DNA of 64,000 bases, taken from contig CALECM010000047.1 in assembly GCA_937949745.1 (NCBI GenBank), positions 1 through 64,000 of the forward strand, given 5' to 3'. The DNA is from an uncultured Bacteroidales bacterium (lineage in GTDB: Bacteria > Bacteroidota > Bacteroidia > Bacteroidales > WCHB1-69). Shown one piece after another: positions 16,801-25,201 of the stretch. Position numbers and translations under genes: made by a program. The first letter of the stretch is position 1; each line of letters begins with the position of its first letter. The notes below the pieces were generated by a model. The model saw only the letters and a program-made list of their open reading frames with translations. It was not told the DNA's origin and ran no database searches.

Positions 16801-18587
16801 GGGTCATATTCAAAATGGACATGGTCCCCTGACTTATAAGTAATATCCGTAACGAACCTTCCGGAAGGATCATACTCATAACGCTCTTTTCTGGACTGGG
16901 TTCCTTTGGTAAAAACCTCCTTTTCCCTAAGCTGACCAATATTATTATAACGGAAAAAAGTAGTCCGTTTGCCATCCCTGTTGGCTTCCGTTATTTCAGC
17001 AATTTTACCGTCTTTATAATGATACTTCACTTTTTGTTTTGCCGCTAAGGGAGAATTCCCGTATTTGGTTTCCGTTTCGGATGAACTCAATCCCGTTACC
17101 ATGCGTCCATCGGGTAAATGAACCTTCCCATAGCGGTAGCGGGTAAGCACTTCTTTGATTTTCACGGCTGAATCAGGATAACTGTAAATAGTACGGATAG
17201 AAGCGGTCCTCGCATCTTCTTTTTTCAATACGGTATACGTGGTCGTTCTGGTATTGTTTAGATAATCATCTTCCGTGACTACCGCATCATAGAGGAAAAA
17301 TCTTCTGTCAGAATCCCTCCTTATTTTGGATGGCAGAGTGAGATATTCTATTTCCGGAACAATGGATTTTTCATACACCAGTGTGGTATCCACCTGAAAA
17401 GTGATCCGGCAGGGCTGCAGTATTTCCGATTCTTCATTATATACCAGTTGATGACAGGTTTTCGAATTTGCTGCGCAATCCGTAATTTCAAATTCAAGGA
17501 ACCCAAGAAAGATCTTCCTGTGGAGAGCCCATTGAGGAAAACGATAGTGGTAATTTGTCTCTTCCCTGTAATTTGATTCAGGATGTGATTTTACGATAGA
17601 ATTCACCACAGGCGGAATATCCTTACCGGTATCGGGATTTAATAATTTATAGTCCAGTGCAATTATACGCGACATCCCGTCGATAATGGAATCGACTAAT
17701 TTTGTTTCGCCGCCATTTTCCCATGTGATCCGGGTGGGATTGAAAGCATCCCTGTTTATAGAAATCAGGTAAGGTTCTCCGTTAAATTTATATTCGAAGC
17801 GATAAGTACATATATGATGAGGTGCGGAACCGGGAGGTAAATATTCAATTTCAATTTTTCCTAAGAGAGGAAGCGGATTATCATCTGACATGTCCGGTAA
17901 CTCTTCACAATAGGAAAAACTTACCCTGGCAAAAGGGTCCCGGCCACTGATAAAATTTCCGGTGTATAATATTTCTTTCAATCGCAAGTTCTCTGAAAAC
18001 CGGTCATAATTGAAAATCATGTAATTCCCGTCGGGGTCATTGATCTTTTGTACAACCCACAAATTAATATTTTCCGGGCATTCCTTTTTATCTGCCGGAA
18101 ACCCATATTCCAGAATCCGCCCGTCATCATATTCTACGGTAAATCGTTGTGGAATTGAATCCGGGCCATCAGGTAACGAATAAGAAGTTATGGTGGCAAA
18201 TGTCTCCGTTTCCGTCCCGTAAACAGTCTGTCCTTTATCAGGTTTGTGATCGATTTCGATCAATCTATTGCCGTCCAGCCAGAAATTTGCGCAAGAATTC
18301 CGTTGATCACAGGTAATAGTTGATAAACCTCCGATATCCCAATTTGGTCCCAACAAACCATTGCCGGATGCACTATTGTATAGGATGGACAGAGCCGGCT
18401 GAATATGATTTACGCCCGGAACTACTTCGACAGGGACGGAATAAACCGCCTGTCCCGACGGAGTTACTTCAAGGGTCCCCGGTATATTGCCCGTCAACGG
18501 AAATTCCTGTCCTTTAATATTGTCCATACAAAACAATATCATTAGTATATTCAATAAAATGACGATCGGTTTATTGGGCAGAGGCAT
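13827..18587 (-). CDS. exported SpvB/RHS-repeat protein with C-terminal zincin-like domain
   Basis: A 1586-residue polymorphic-toxin-type protein. After a hydrophobic leader (residues 8-27) comes an SpvB-like region (PSGQAVYSVPVEVVPG...LSILYNSASGNGLLG). The middle carries many YD/RHS repeats (for example YDPSGRFV, YDESGRIT, YDSYGRLI, YDDLGRVI), and the RHS core follows (LFDRGYTAHEHLDVFGLINMNARIYDPG...DPYIPM), ending at DPDGE (residues 1320-1324). This junction usually separates the cage from a variable toxin. The last 262 residues hold HEYGH (1466-1470) and a downstream HPVEQDVNARAY, giving an H-E-x-x-H plus E pattern of zinc peptidases. No VgrG, PAAR or immunity gene is adjacent. The direction of toxicity is inference. 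Export is probably by the Sec route. Confidence 0.85.
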   Translation of the reverse strand: MPLPNKPIVILLNILMILFCMDNIKGQEFPLTGNIPGTLEVTPSGQAVYSVPVEVVPGVNHIQPALSILYNSASGNGLLGPNWDIGGLSTITCDQRNSCANFWLDGNRLIEIDHKPDKGQTVYGTETETFATITSYSLPDGPDSIPQRFTVEYDDGRILEYGFPADKKECPENINLWVVQKINDPDGNYMIFNYDRFSENLRLKEILYTGNFISGRDPFARVSFSYCEELPDMSDDNPLPLLGKIEIEYLPPGSAPHHICTYRFEYKFNGEPYLISINRDAFNPTRITWENGGETKLVDSIIDGMSRIIALDYKLLNPDTGKDIPPVVNSIVKSHPESNYREETNYHYRFPQWALHRKIFLGFLEFEITDCAANSKTCHQLVYNEESEILQPCRITFQVDTTLVYEKSIVPEIEYLTLPSKIRRDSDRRFFLYDAVVTEDDYLNNTRTTTYTVLKKEDARTASIRTIYSYPDSAVKIKEVLTRYRYGKVHLPDGRMVTGLSSSETETKYGNSPLAAKQKVKYHYKDGKIAEITEANRDGKRTTFFRYNNIGQLREKEVFTKGTQSRKERYEYDPSGRFVTDITYKSGDHVHFEYDPGTGNLASMTGIEGLTTRYSYDESGRITKIISPDGTSKETTLHWCAHNEIPGALYYQKTTVPGKAPSYHYFDAWDREIHRHSADIHIETYYNEKGEISRISFPYSGKLTPDSNKIWKEYSYDSYGRLIREQEPYSDLTYAYDAGKVTIQDNIQKRIISTKQYDASGSLIFAEDQGGVITYDYKIARRNGKLRFVTGMHYGQTVTSVFYDLWGNRIQLTDPYAGKIKESYNGFGELTGRSDRRRHKIQYEYDDLGRVIREKYQQGNESDIIRYEYLFNKGKASSGIIYRKSYEDPLKDSETFTYDSLGRLTTVSKIRHHISYAHSCTYNREGLIETVMYPNNFGIRYSYDSLGNLNEIYRTDYNTLLYRVCDRNRSGQITQCIFGNGITGFYRYDENGLPLEIWAGKTGDNSRSNLISGDEPNFAFSSTHHIIQHYKYSYNDRGLMDGRMNLKNGQYEYFDYDGLERLQRINVNHSISLNHIYSPAGKFLYRRQSGEKGLLEKERPYIYTGQELNSFKPYMESPDPYLMGQNFYGKTAYLNQNEHELFLEYGTDQQRSKTILQHGKDTVKTKYFFSDFYEIEKTGTGMRYLHYIYGDQGIVAILVKENEKDAGSLYYIHTDYLGSYDMITDENSNCVDSLSFDVWGNRRKYDRWDEPDTGRAFLFDRGYTAHEHLDVFGLINMNARIYDPGAAKFFTPDPYIPMPDFTQSLNRYSYCMNNPLMYTDPDGELVWSILNAVKDFFTICFTKGGLEFWNWGKDYTKNAWKNGWVSTQNSWRLWIGLFKTDPNKQGKGRRFGEFVSRFTWQFPQTFLGSMVTQTQNFFNGIKEVSYYGGATLAETYSPKFSGLSLGNYIMGKRGTKADPSDRLFQHEYGHYIQSQSSGIFYLSKYGIPSALSKGRHNRHPVEQDVNARAYRYFSRNVENYSGWQHEYNPISGFDKTANPKSSQNQLSLKHAGLRLEWYDYVMFPFNLTPAIFIPGLINTLILNRRY

Positions 18588-18687
18588 TAATATACGGTTT
18601 TGTTTATGAATGCGGAATTATTCCGATTTTCTATCATCCATAACATTCATATTTTGTTTTTTGTTAAACATTCAATTCAATAAGCTG

Positions 18688-18695
18688 CAAAGATA
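18688..18695 (-). promoter_or_regulatory. RHS gene promoter -7 element (TATCTTTG)
   Basis: On the minus strand TATCTTTG lies about 100 bases before the RHS start codon at 18587. A CAAA (TTTG on the minus strand) 16 bases further upstream is a possible, slightly close -33 box. Confidence 0.5.
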
Positions 18696-18841
18696 GGATT
18701 TTCATGAATCGCAAAAGATTCCGGTACCCCAGAGTCATCAACAGTAATATGCTAATATGATGTTTGAATCTGAAAGCTTTGTTCAATATTCTCCAAACTT
18801 TTTACATTAAATTATTGTTAAAAAAATATCAATTTAATTTT

Positions 18842-19600
18842 ATGATGAAAAAATGGATACCCGGAATCTTCATGATAAGTTGTTTATCATTTTATTCCTG
18901 TAATCAAAATAAACAGACAGAATTCGTAAATAGTAAAAATATGGTAGAGATTCCTGAAGATCATGTATTATCCAATAAAATACTTACTTCGGCAGAACAG
19001 TCACTGTTAACGCCTGAGAGAGTGTTGGAAATCCTTAAACGTGGAAATAAAGAATTTACCGAGGATAATCTTACGGTCCGTAATAACTCTCAAAGGGTAA
19101 GGGATGCGGCTTTGGGACAATATCCCAAAGCGGTGGTGCTTTCCTGTTTAGATTCGAGAGTACCGGTTGAAGATGTGTTTCACCGGGGTATAGGTGATAT
19201 TTTTGTGTTAAGGGTGGCAGGAAATATTGTAAATGAAGATATATTAGGAAGCCTTGAGTATGCCTGTAAGGTATCGGGATCTAAATTGGTGGTTGTTTTA
19301 GGACATGAGCATTGCGGGGCGATAAAATCGGCTATCGACGATGTGGTAATGGGAAATATCACGACTCTGCTTTCCAAGATCAAGCCTGCTGTCGTAACTG
19401 CCTCTCAACATTTTAACGGATCTCTTACTTCGGCTAATCCGGAATTTGTGGAAAAGGTCTGTCATGAGAATGTGGAACTGTCCGTTGAAGGGATCAGATC
19501 AAAGAGTTCTATCCTTAAGGAAATGGAAGATGACGGGGAAATCAGGATCATAGGGGCCATTTATGATATGGAAACAGGGAAAGTCACTTTCCTGGATTAA
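18842..19600 (+). CDS. beta-class carbonic anhydrase, lipoprotein
   Basis: Interconverts CO2 and bicarbonate. The zinc ligands of the beta class are visible: C-x-D-S-R in SCLDSRVPVEDVFHRG, and H-x-x-C in LGHEHCGAIKSA, with the RVAGN segment between. The start at 18842 (or 18845) gives a lipoprotein signal (MMKKWIPGIFMISC...FYSC, Cys20), while the frame open to 18764 adds an unlikely leader. The enzyme is therefore predicted to be anchored in the envelope rather than cytoplasmic, which is less usual for beta enzymes. It stands alone between the divergent RHS gene and the PepSY-like gene. It may condition periplasmic CO2/bicarbonate for uptake; that is inference. Confidence 0.88.
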   Translation: MMKKWIPGIFMISCLSFYSCNQNKQTEFVNSKNMVEIPEDHVLSNKILTSAEQSLLTPERVLEILKRGNKEFTEDNLTVRNNSQRVRDAALGQYPKAVVLSCLDSRVPVEDVFHRGIGDIFVLRVAGNIVNEDILGSLEYACKVSGSKLVVVLGHEHCGAIKSAIDDVVMGNITTLLSKIKPAVVTASQHFNGSLTSANPEFVEKVCHENVELSVEGIRSKSSILKEMEDDGEIRIIGAIYDMETGKVTFLD

Positions 19601-19603
19601 ATA

Positions 19604-19638
19604 TATTGTAAAATAATTTTAAATATTATTTCACAATA
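19604..19638 (+). terminator. AT-rich hairpin after the carbonic anhydrase gene
   Basis: Arms 19604-19617 and 19625-19638 pair over 14 positions with one A/C mismatch and a 7-base loop, four bases after the stop codon. There is no T-tract afterwards, so its role as a terminator is uncertain. Confidence 0.35.
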
Positions 19639-19759
19639 ATACATATAATATAAAGTATTTATAGTCCAATTTATCAAGGAATATAAAGAATTTTTATCGA
19701 ACAAATCTAAAGATACATTGTTCTTAAGTTTATTAATTATAAATTAAAAAATTGAAAAG

Positions 19760-20194
19760 ATGAAAAAGTTATTAATTCTAATGGTTGCAGTGATGATGTC
19801 GTCATTGACCTTTGCCCAAAGAGTACAGGAACAGGATGTTCCGGTTATTGTCAGAACTACTATCAAAGAAAAATTCCCCCAAACCAACGCTCAGAATACT
19901 ACATGGGAAAAAGACAAAGAACACTATCGTGCAGTATACAGGGACAGGGATAATGATCAGTATGTAAAAATCCGTTCAAACGGAAGGATCATGGAGATCA
20001 AAGAAAAAGTGAATGAAGATGTTCTTCCGGCAAACATGAGAAATTATGTTGAAAATAATTATTCCGGACACAGGATCAAAGAAGTTCACAAGACTACTGA
20101 TGAAAACGGTAATGTGACTTATCATACCGAAGTAAAGGGGAAAAACCTTATTTTTGACAGAAACGGTAATTACTTAAGGGAAGAGAAAAAATAA
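19760..20194 (+). CDS. exported PepSY-like (DUF2874) protein
   Basis: A 144-residue protein with a signal peptide (MKKLLILMVAVMMSSLTFAQ). The body has two copies of a PepSY-like unit: VPVIVRTTIKEKFPQ...TWEKDKEHYRAVY, then LPANMRNYVENNYSGHRIKEVHK...YHTEVKGKNLIFD. This is the pattern of the small exported PepSY-like/DUF2874 proteins abundant in Bacteroidota. They resemble beta-lactamase-inhibitor-like folds and have no known activity. It stands alone after a 159-base AT-rich gap, and is followed by a terminator at 20372-20403. Confidence 0.75.
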   Translation: MKKLLILMVAVMMSSLTFAQRVQEQDVPVIVRTTIKEKFPQTNAQNTTWEKDKEHYRAVYRDRDNDQYVKIRSNGRIMEIKEKVNEDVLPANMRNYVENNYSGHRIKEVHKTTDENGNVTYHTEVKGKNLIFDRNGNYLREEKK

Positions 20195-20371
20195 ATCCGG
20201 TCTCTAAGACCAGATGAAAGAGATTGTTTTTCGTTTCACTTTCAGGATATCCTATCATTAATGATTTCTCAGTATTTTGGTTAATATAAAAAAATTATAG
20301 CATAGGTTAATAAATTTAAGGTTGGTAATTAAAGCAGATATCCTTAAGAAAAGTAGACGGAGAACATAGAA

Positions 20372-20403
20372 GATCACACCCATGTACGGGTGTGATTCTT
20401 TTT
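20372..20403 (+). terminator. rho-independent terminator downstream of the PepSY-like gene
   Basis: A GC-containing stem (20373-20381 with 20388-20396, nine pairs plus a G-T end, loop ATGTAC) is followed by C and five T. It lies between the PepSY-like gene and the convergent mutS2. A smaller perfect 5-bp hairpin (20199-20211) also follows the PepSY stop codon. Confidence 0.75.
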
Positions 20404-20432
20404 ATATAAAAATCTTATGAGATAATTATTCC

Positions 20433-22880
20433 CTACAATTCAACGACCGTTATGCCGGCGCCTCCGAGTTCCAGAGCCTCATCACGGAAAGCCCTTACTT
20501 CCTTATTTCTATTTAATTCCTGTCGTACTACATGTCGTAAAATACCGTTTCCTTTTCCATGTAAAATCCTTACCTGTTTTATATTCAGTAATAAGGCTTC
20601 ATCAATATAACTTTCCAATTCTTTAATCGCTTCATCCGCCCGTTTTCCTCTTATGTCCAGCACACGATCAAACCGGGATACTTTGTCGTTCATTACCTCG
20701 GAAATGGTAGTTCCGTCCAGCCGGGATTTGCCTCTCGTCACCGTGCGGGCTTCCTTTTTACTGATTTTAACCACTTTATCTGTGCTGGTTCGTAGAGAAA
20801 TGGAATTAAACGCGATCGTAATATCTTTGCCGTTGAGAGCCATCACTTCACCTATGGTTTGCGTATCGGTCATATAAACGGAATCACCCACTTTGAGCGG
20901 AGTCTCCGCTAAGGCCTCTACTTTTTGTTTAATGGGTTTTTTATTCGCGTTAACCGGTTTCGGAAGGTCTTTCATCACGGGAAGGGGAGATTGCTTTTGG
21001 ATCTCTTTTTTTAATTCCTCTACTTCCTTCCTGATCTCTTTGGTTCGGGAGGGTTCGGCTTTTACTTCCTTGATTTCGCGGATAGTTTTCTCGATCGCTT
21101 TATTGGCGCTTTCGATAATACCTGTGGCCTGGTTTTTGGCACTTTGCAAAATGTCTTTCCGCTGTTTTTCCAGTAAATTGTATTTGTCGGCGTATTCGCT
21201 GATCATAATGGCAAGCTGGTCATCAGCATCATGTACCAGCTTTAAAGTTTTATCGATCTCGAGTTTTTCCAGCTCTATCTCTTCCAGTTTTTTCTCATAA
21301 TCGATTTGGGCCGTTCCCGATTTTTCTATGGCTTTCCGTATAATTTCATCGGGTAGTCCTATTTGTCTGGCAATCTCATAAGTGAAGGAACTTCCCGGTT
21401 TTCCGATTTTCAGGATAAACAACGGTTTTAAGGCAGCCGTATCGAAAAGCATGGCTCCGTTAATTGCCTCTTTATGGTTGTCCGGAAATAATTTAAGGTT
21501 CCCGAAATGGGTGGTAATTATACCGAAAGATTCCAGCTGATAAATACTTTCCAGGATAGCTTCCGCCATGGCCGCTCCTAAAGTGGGCTCAGTCCCCGAA
21601 CCGAATTCGTCGATCAGGAACAGAGATTGCGGACGGAGGTTTTCCACCATAGTTTTCAGGTTATACAGGTGCGAACTATATGTACTCAAATCATTTTCAA
21701 TAGATTGTTCATCCCCGATATCGATAAAAAAATCGGTAAAGATTCCCATTTCCGAAATCTCCTTCATCGGCACCAGAAGACCGCATTGCATCATATACTG
21801 CACCAATCCTACTGTTTTAAGGCATACGGACTTTCCTCCCGCGTTGGGACCGGAAATAATCAGGATCCTTTCCTGACGGTTAAGATGGATATTCAACGGT
21901 ACCACTTTTTTGCCTGATTCCTTGAAGTTAAGGTAAAGCAACGGGTGAATCGTTTCATGCCAGTTCACTAACGGTTCTTCAAACAGGTGAGGTTTAATTC
22001 CCTGTATAAGGATGGAAAATTTGGCTTTGGCCCTGATAAAATCTATAATGCCGAGAAAATCGTGTCCCGCCAGTATATTGGATATGGAAGGCCTTATTTC
22101 ATCGGTGATAGCGGTAAGTATCCTGATAATCTCCCTTCGTTCCGCGTTGATGAGATTCTTCAATTCATTATTGGCATCGAAAACCTCAGCCGGTTCTATA
22201 AAAACCGTTTGCCCCGTAGCGGATTCGTCATGGATAAATCCCTGTAACCGTCTTTTAAATACGGAGGGTACGGGAATGCACAGCCGGCCGTTCCTGACGG
22301 TCATTTCAGCATCTTCTTTCACCAACCCCTCCTGTTTTGCCTGTTGCAGTAACTTACGGATCCTTTTATCCGCTTCTCCGGAGATCCTTATCATATCGCG
22401 CCTGATCCTGCGCAATTCTTCGGAAGCATTTTCCCGTAAATTCCCCTTGGGATCCAATATTTTATTAATTGATTCCAGCAGGGATTTCTCCAATATCACA
22501 TCTTCGCATAACGCCCACAGACGGGAAAATTTTCCTTCCTCGTTTCGGATACGGAAATAAATCACTGTTTGTACGATGGCATTAAGTAATCCGCGGAGCA
22601 TTGCCAGTTCTTCCAGCTCGACATAGGTTCCTTCGATATGGATACGGGAAAATGTTTCCCGTAAATCGTAAAAATCCTGTGCGGGAAACGGGTCCTCAAA
22701 TAATAATACCGAACGGAATTCATCCGTTTGTTCCAGCTCTTTTTTAATATGGTCGTAGGTGACGGAATAGACCATGCTGTCTACCTGTTCCATCCCCATA
22801 TTGCTTATGCATTCTTTTCTTAGCAACGAACGGATCTGGCTAAAGCCTATTTTGTCTTCGAAAGTATCAGGATAAACCAT
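20433..22880 (-). CDS. mutS2: MutS2 family DNA/ribosome-associated ATPase-nuclease
   Basis: An 815-residue MutS2 protein, implicated in suppressing homologous recombination and in rescue of collided ribosomes. Order of parts: a core/clamp region, the MutS ATPase with Walker A (ISGPNAGGKSVCLK, near residue 338), a DEFGSGTEPTLG Walker B segment and GIITTHFGNLK, then a long coiled coil (about 515-625), a KOW-like linker, and a C-terminal Smr nuclease domain containing LDIRGKRADEA and the ILHGKGNGILR signature. All motifs are intact. The gene follows a membrane-protein gene with a 31-base gap. Confidence 0.93.
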   Translation of the reverse strand: MVYPDTFEDKIGFSQIRSLLRKECISNMGMEQVDSMVYSVTYDHIKKELEQTDEFRSVLLFEDPFPAQDFYDLRETFSRIHIEGTYVELEELAMLRGLLNAIVQTVIYFRIRNEEGKFSRLWALCEDVILEKSLLESINKILDPKGNLRENASEELRRIRRDMIRISGEADKRIRKLLQQAKQEGLVKEDAEMTVRNGRLCIPVPSVFKRRLQGFIHDESATGQTVFIEPAEVFDANNELKNLINAERREIIRILTAITDEIRPSISNILAGHDFLGIIDFIRAKAKFSILIQGIKPHLFEEPLVNWHETIHPLLYLNFKESGKKVVPLNIHLNRQERILIISGPNAGGKSVCLKTVGLVQYMMQCGLLVPMKEISEMGIFTDFFIDIGDEQSIENDLSTYSSHLYNLKTMVENLRPQSLFLIDEFGSGTEPTLGAAMAEAILESIYQLESFGIITTHFGNLKLFPDNHKEAINGAMLFDTAALKPLFILKIGKPGSSFTYEIARQIGLPDEIIRKAIEKSGTAQIDYEKKLEEIELEKLEIDKTLKLVHDADDQLAIMISEYADKYNLLEKQRKDILQSAKNQATGIIESANKAIEKTIREIKEVKAEPSRTKEIRKEVEELKKEIQKQSPLPVMKDLPKPVNANKKPIKQKVEALAETPLKVGDSVYMTDTQTIGEVMALNGKDITIAFNSISLRTSTDKVVKISKKEARTVTRGKSRLDGTTISEVMNDKVSRFDRVLDIRGKRADEAIKELESYIDEALLLNIKQVRILHGKGNGILRHVVRQELNRNKEVRAFRDEALELGGAGITVVEL

Positions 22881-22911
22881 AAAAATTAATCATTAAAACA
22901 GTAAGAGAGAA

Positions 22912-24381
22912 CTATGGTTCAGAGGAAGGCGAATTATAGTATAATTTTGGTTTGTCCGTAACCCTCCACATCTGGAGCATAATGCCGAAATAATAGGATT
23001 CTTCCGGTTTGGCAAGCGGCATCCAGGCTAAAACCCAGCAATCGTTCGGCAGTGCCACAATATCTTCTTCCGACTGCGCGATCATGGCCAGGGATTCTTT
23101 TTCACACTGGTTATGTTTTTTGGTGGAAAGGTCGGCAATGGTAAAAAGAACTAAAAACACGAATGCTACGGAAGTAAAATAGATTTTTTTCCACTTAACC
23201 GCTTCTTTCAGTAAGAAAATAGTAGTACCTGCAAATAAAAAGAATACGGCTAATGTGACCGGCATAATGGTATCATACCGCAATACATAGGGTCTATAAC
23301 TTCTGTAACCTCCCAAAGGTAAAAGTAATATAAAAATAACTGAGAAAACGGCCACCCATTTTAAAGCGGTAAAGAGTTTTTTACTGTTAGGATTGTCCTT
23401 GAACCGGGTTTTGATGATGATAAAATTAAAAATAAGCGGTACGGTTAAAAAAAGCCATGGAATGTTACAGAATTGTTTCACCAGTCCTTCCGGTAATTTT
23501 TGATATAGCACCCATGTGGTGAAACCCGGATCCGCGCCGGCAGTGTTAAAAGTTCCCACATATAAGGAATACAAGGAAATAAGTGAAATCGGGAGTAGGT
23601 AAATGTAATATTTTTTCGGTATTTTTTTAATGGAGAGGATCAGTCTTTTCCACCATACTCCTTTCCCGAGGAAATGCCAGTTTTTCCATAAATTTTGTAC
23701 CACGGCCATCATGGAGATGATAAGTACGATTCCCGGATTCAAAGGTCCGCTGAAACAGATAACAATAGCTAAAACGGACCAGATTAAAATCATCACAACA
23801 TTAAGCCTCACTATCCTGCCATGATAAAATTCGAGGATCATGGGCAGGAAATAAAGGATGAGGAATATGGAAGGCATGGCGTAAAAGAAACAATAGGGGA
23901 TTGAAGGATCAATAATACCCATGGTCCTCACAAAGCCGTTGGCCTGGAACAGGGGAGTCAGGATACAGGCAATAATAATAAATTCTTTGGTCAGGAAATT
24001 TATGCGTCCTGTTACCGCTATATAAATCAGGATAATAAGTAAAATATGCATGGAAAGTTTGGTAATGCCGCCGGTAGCATAAACACTATCGATAGGGTCC
24101 ATAAAGCTTTGGAGCGCCAAAGGAGTGATACGGTATATTTTCTGGAAAATCCAGTGCGAGAAGAAGCGATTGGGATTGTGGTGGAGGTCCTTGTTTATCA
24201 CGGTTTTTATCCCAAGCGGATCTTCCATGGTTTGCTCCATATATGGAGTGGGAACCACTGATTCAGCCACATCTCCGTCCAATACAGCCCTGTCATACTG
24301 AATAAAACTATGGGTGAAATCCCAAAGCAAAAACAATACCGGTATAATCAAGAGTAACCTGAAATCAAATTTAAATTTCAT
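22912..24381 (-). CDS. polytopic membrane protein, unknown function
   Basis: A 489-residue protein with roughly eleven hydrophobic segments. The first runs from about residue 9 to 25, followed by a large non-cytoplasmic loop, and the last is near residue 420, then a short soluble tail. The layout (one N-terminal helix, long extracytoplasmic loop, many helices) is that of GT-C-type glycosyltransferases, and a charged EDP region in the first loop is compatible with that. No family signature is clear enough to name it. It starts about 30 bases after a TATTTTTG element and is followed by mutS2 in the same direction. Confidence 0.6.
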   Translation of the reverse strand: MKFKFDFRLLLIIPVLFLLWDFTHSFIQYDRAVLDGDVAESVVPTPYMEQTMEDPLGIKTVINKDLHHNPNRFFSHWIFQKIYRITPLALQSFMDPIDSVYATGGITKLSMHILLIILIYIAVTGRINFLTKEFIIIACILTPLFQANGFVRTMGIIDPSIPYCFFYAMPSIFLILYFLPMILEFYHGRIVRLNVVMILIWSVLAIVICFSGPLNPGIVLIISMMAVVQNLWKNWHFLGKGVWWKRLILSIKKIPKKYYIYLLPISLISLYSLYVGTFNTAGADPGFTTWVLYQKLPEGLVKQFCNIPWLFLTVPLIFNFIIIKTRFKDNPNSKKLFTALKWVAVFSVIFILLLPLGGYRSYRPYVLRYDTIMPVTLAVFFLFAGTTIFLLKEAVKWKKIYFTSVAFVFLVLFTIADLSTKKHNQCEKESLAMIAQSEEDIVALPNDCWVLAWMPLAKPEESYYFGIMLQMWRVTDKPKLYYNSPSSEP

Positions 24382-24409
24382 GCTTGTATGTTACGAGAAT
24401 ATTTGGATG

Positions 24410-24417
24410 CAAAAATA
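24410..24417 (-). promoter_or_regulatory. promoter -7 element for the membrane protein-mutS2 unit (TATTTTTG)
   Basis: On the minus strand TATTTTTG lies 28 bases before the ATG at 24381 and would drive the membrane protein gene together with mutS2. Confidence 0.5.
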
Positions 24418-24519
24418 ATTTATTTTTGGTTCTTCTATAACAAAAAAGATTTTCAAAACGTTGCTTTTAAGCGGACTTCCATAAGATGGATTTAATTGGG
24501 ATAAGTCAATAAATTTTCT

Positions 24520-24527
24520 TAGTTTTG
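24520..24527 (+). promoter_or_regulatory. promoter -7 element (TAGTTTTG)
   Basis: TAGTTTTG lies 45 bases before the start of the outer-membrane protein gene at 24573 and fits TAnnTTTG. Confidence 0.45.
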
Positions 24528-24572
24528 TCCATCATAAGTAAAATTCAGGTAAAAATGAAATATGCGTAATTT

Positions 24573-25199
24573 ATGAAAAATATTTTGTTACTGTTTGTAA
24601 GCATCTTTTCCATTCAGTTGGTTTTGGGGCAGGTAGATACATCCTGGAAATACCGGTTCCCTTCCCATGAAGTACAATTCGGAATAGGAGATCCCGTGAC
24701 CACGGATTATTTCAATTTTGGCAACAGATGGTTTAATCACATCTATGACAATAATTGGTTCTCTCCGGATGTGTACAATAAAACTACTTTTTATACGCCA
24801 GCCATATCCGCTTCTTACCTTTACAGGGTAGTAAAATGGTTCTCGGTTGGGGGAAGTATTTCCTTCGCCGGTTCCTATCAGCAAAAATATGATAAGATCA
24901 CGGACGAGAAATTAGGGAATGTGAATCATAATCTTTTATCCATTATGCCGTATTTAAGGTTTTCCTGGTTTAACCGGGAATATGTTACCCTATATTCGGG
25001 AATCGGATATGGTATGACTTTTGTGTTCATTAAAAATACATATGAACCGGAAAGTCATAAGTTTGATTTTACGACATCAGGACAATTTACCGCTATCGGC
25101 GTTACGGCGGGGCGTAAGTGGTTCGGTTACGCCGAACTGGGTTTTGGGTACCGGGGTATTGTTTCAGCAGGATTCGGTTATAAATTCGGAACAAGATAA
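24573..25199 (+). CDS. outer-membrane beta-barrel-like protein
   Basis: A 208-residue protein with a signal peptide (MKNILLLFVSIFSIQLVLGQ) and a body of alternating aromatic and small residues, for example VGGSISFAG, LLSIMPYLRFSWFNREYVTLYSGIGYGM and FGYAELGFGYRGIVSAGFGYKFG. This pattern fits an eight-stranded outer-membrane barrel, and the last strand ends close to the C-terminus. No family can be named. It is followed after two bases by a lipoprotein gene, so the two are probably co-expressed. Confidence 0.65.
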   Translation: MKNILLLFVSIFSIQLVLGQVDTSWKYRFPSHEVQFGIGDPVTTDYFNFGNRWFNHIYDNNWFSPDVYNKTTFYTPAISASYLYRVVKWFSVGGSISFAGSYQQKYDKITDEKLGNVNHNLLSIMPYLRFSWFNREYVTLYSGIGYGMTFVFIKNTYEPESHKFDFTTSGQFTAIGVTAGRKWFGYAELGFGYRGIVSAGFGYKFGTR

Positions 25200-25201
25200 T
25201 T

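Noticed and set aside
15000..17500. Repeated YD-type units looking like tandem repeats
   Set aside because: They are RHS repeats of the protein and diverged in DNA, not a DNA-level array or CRISPR.
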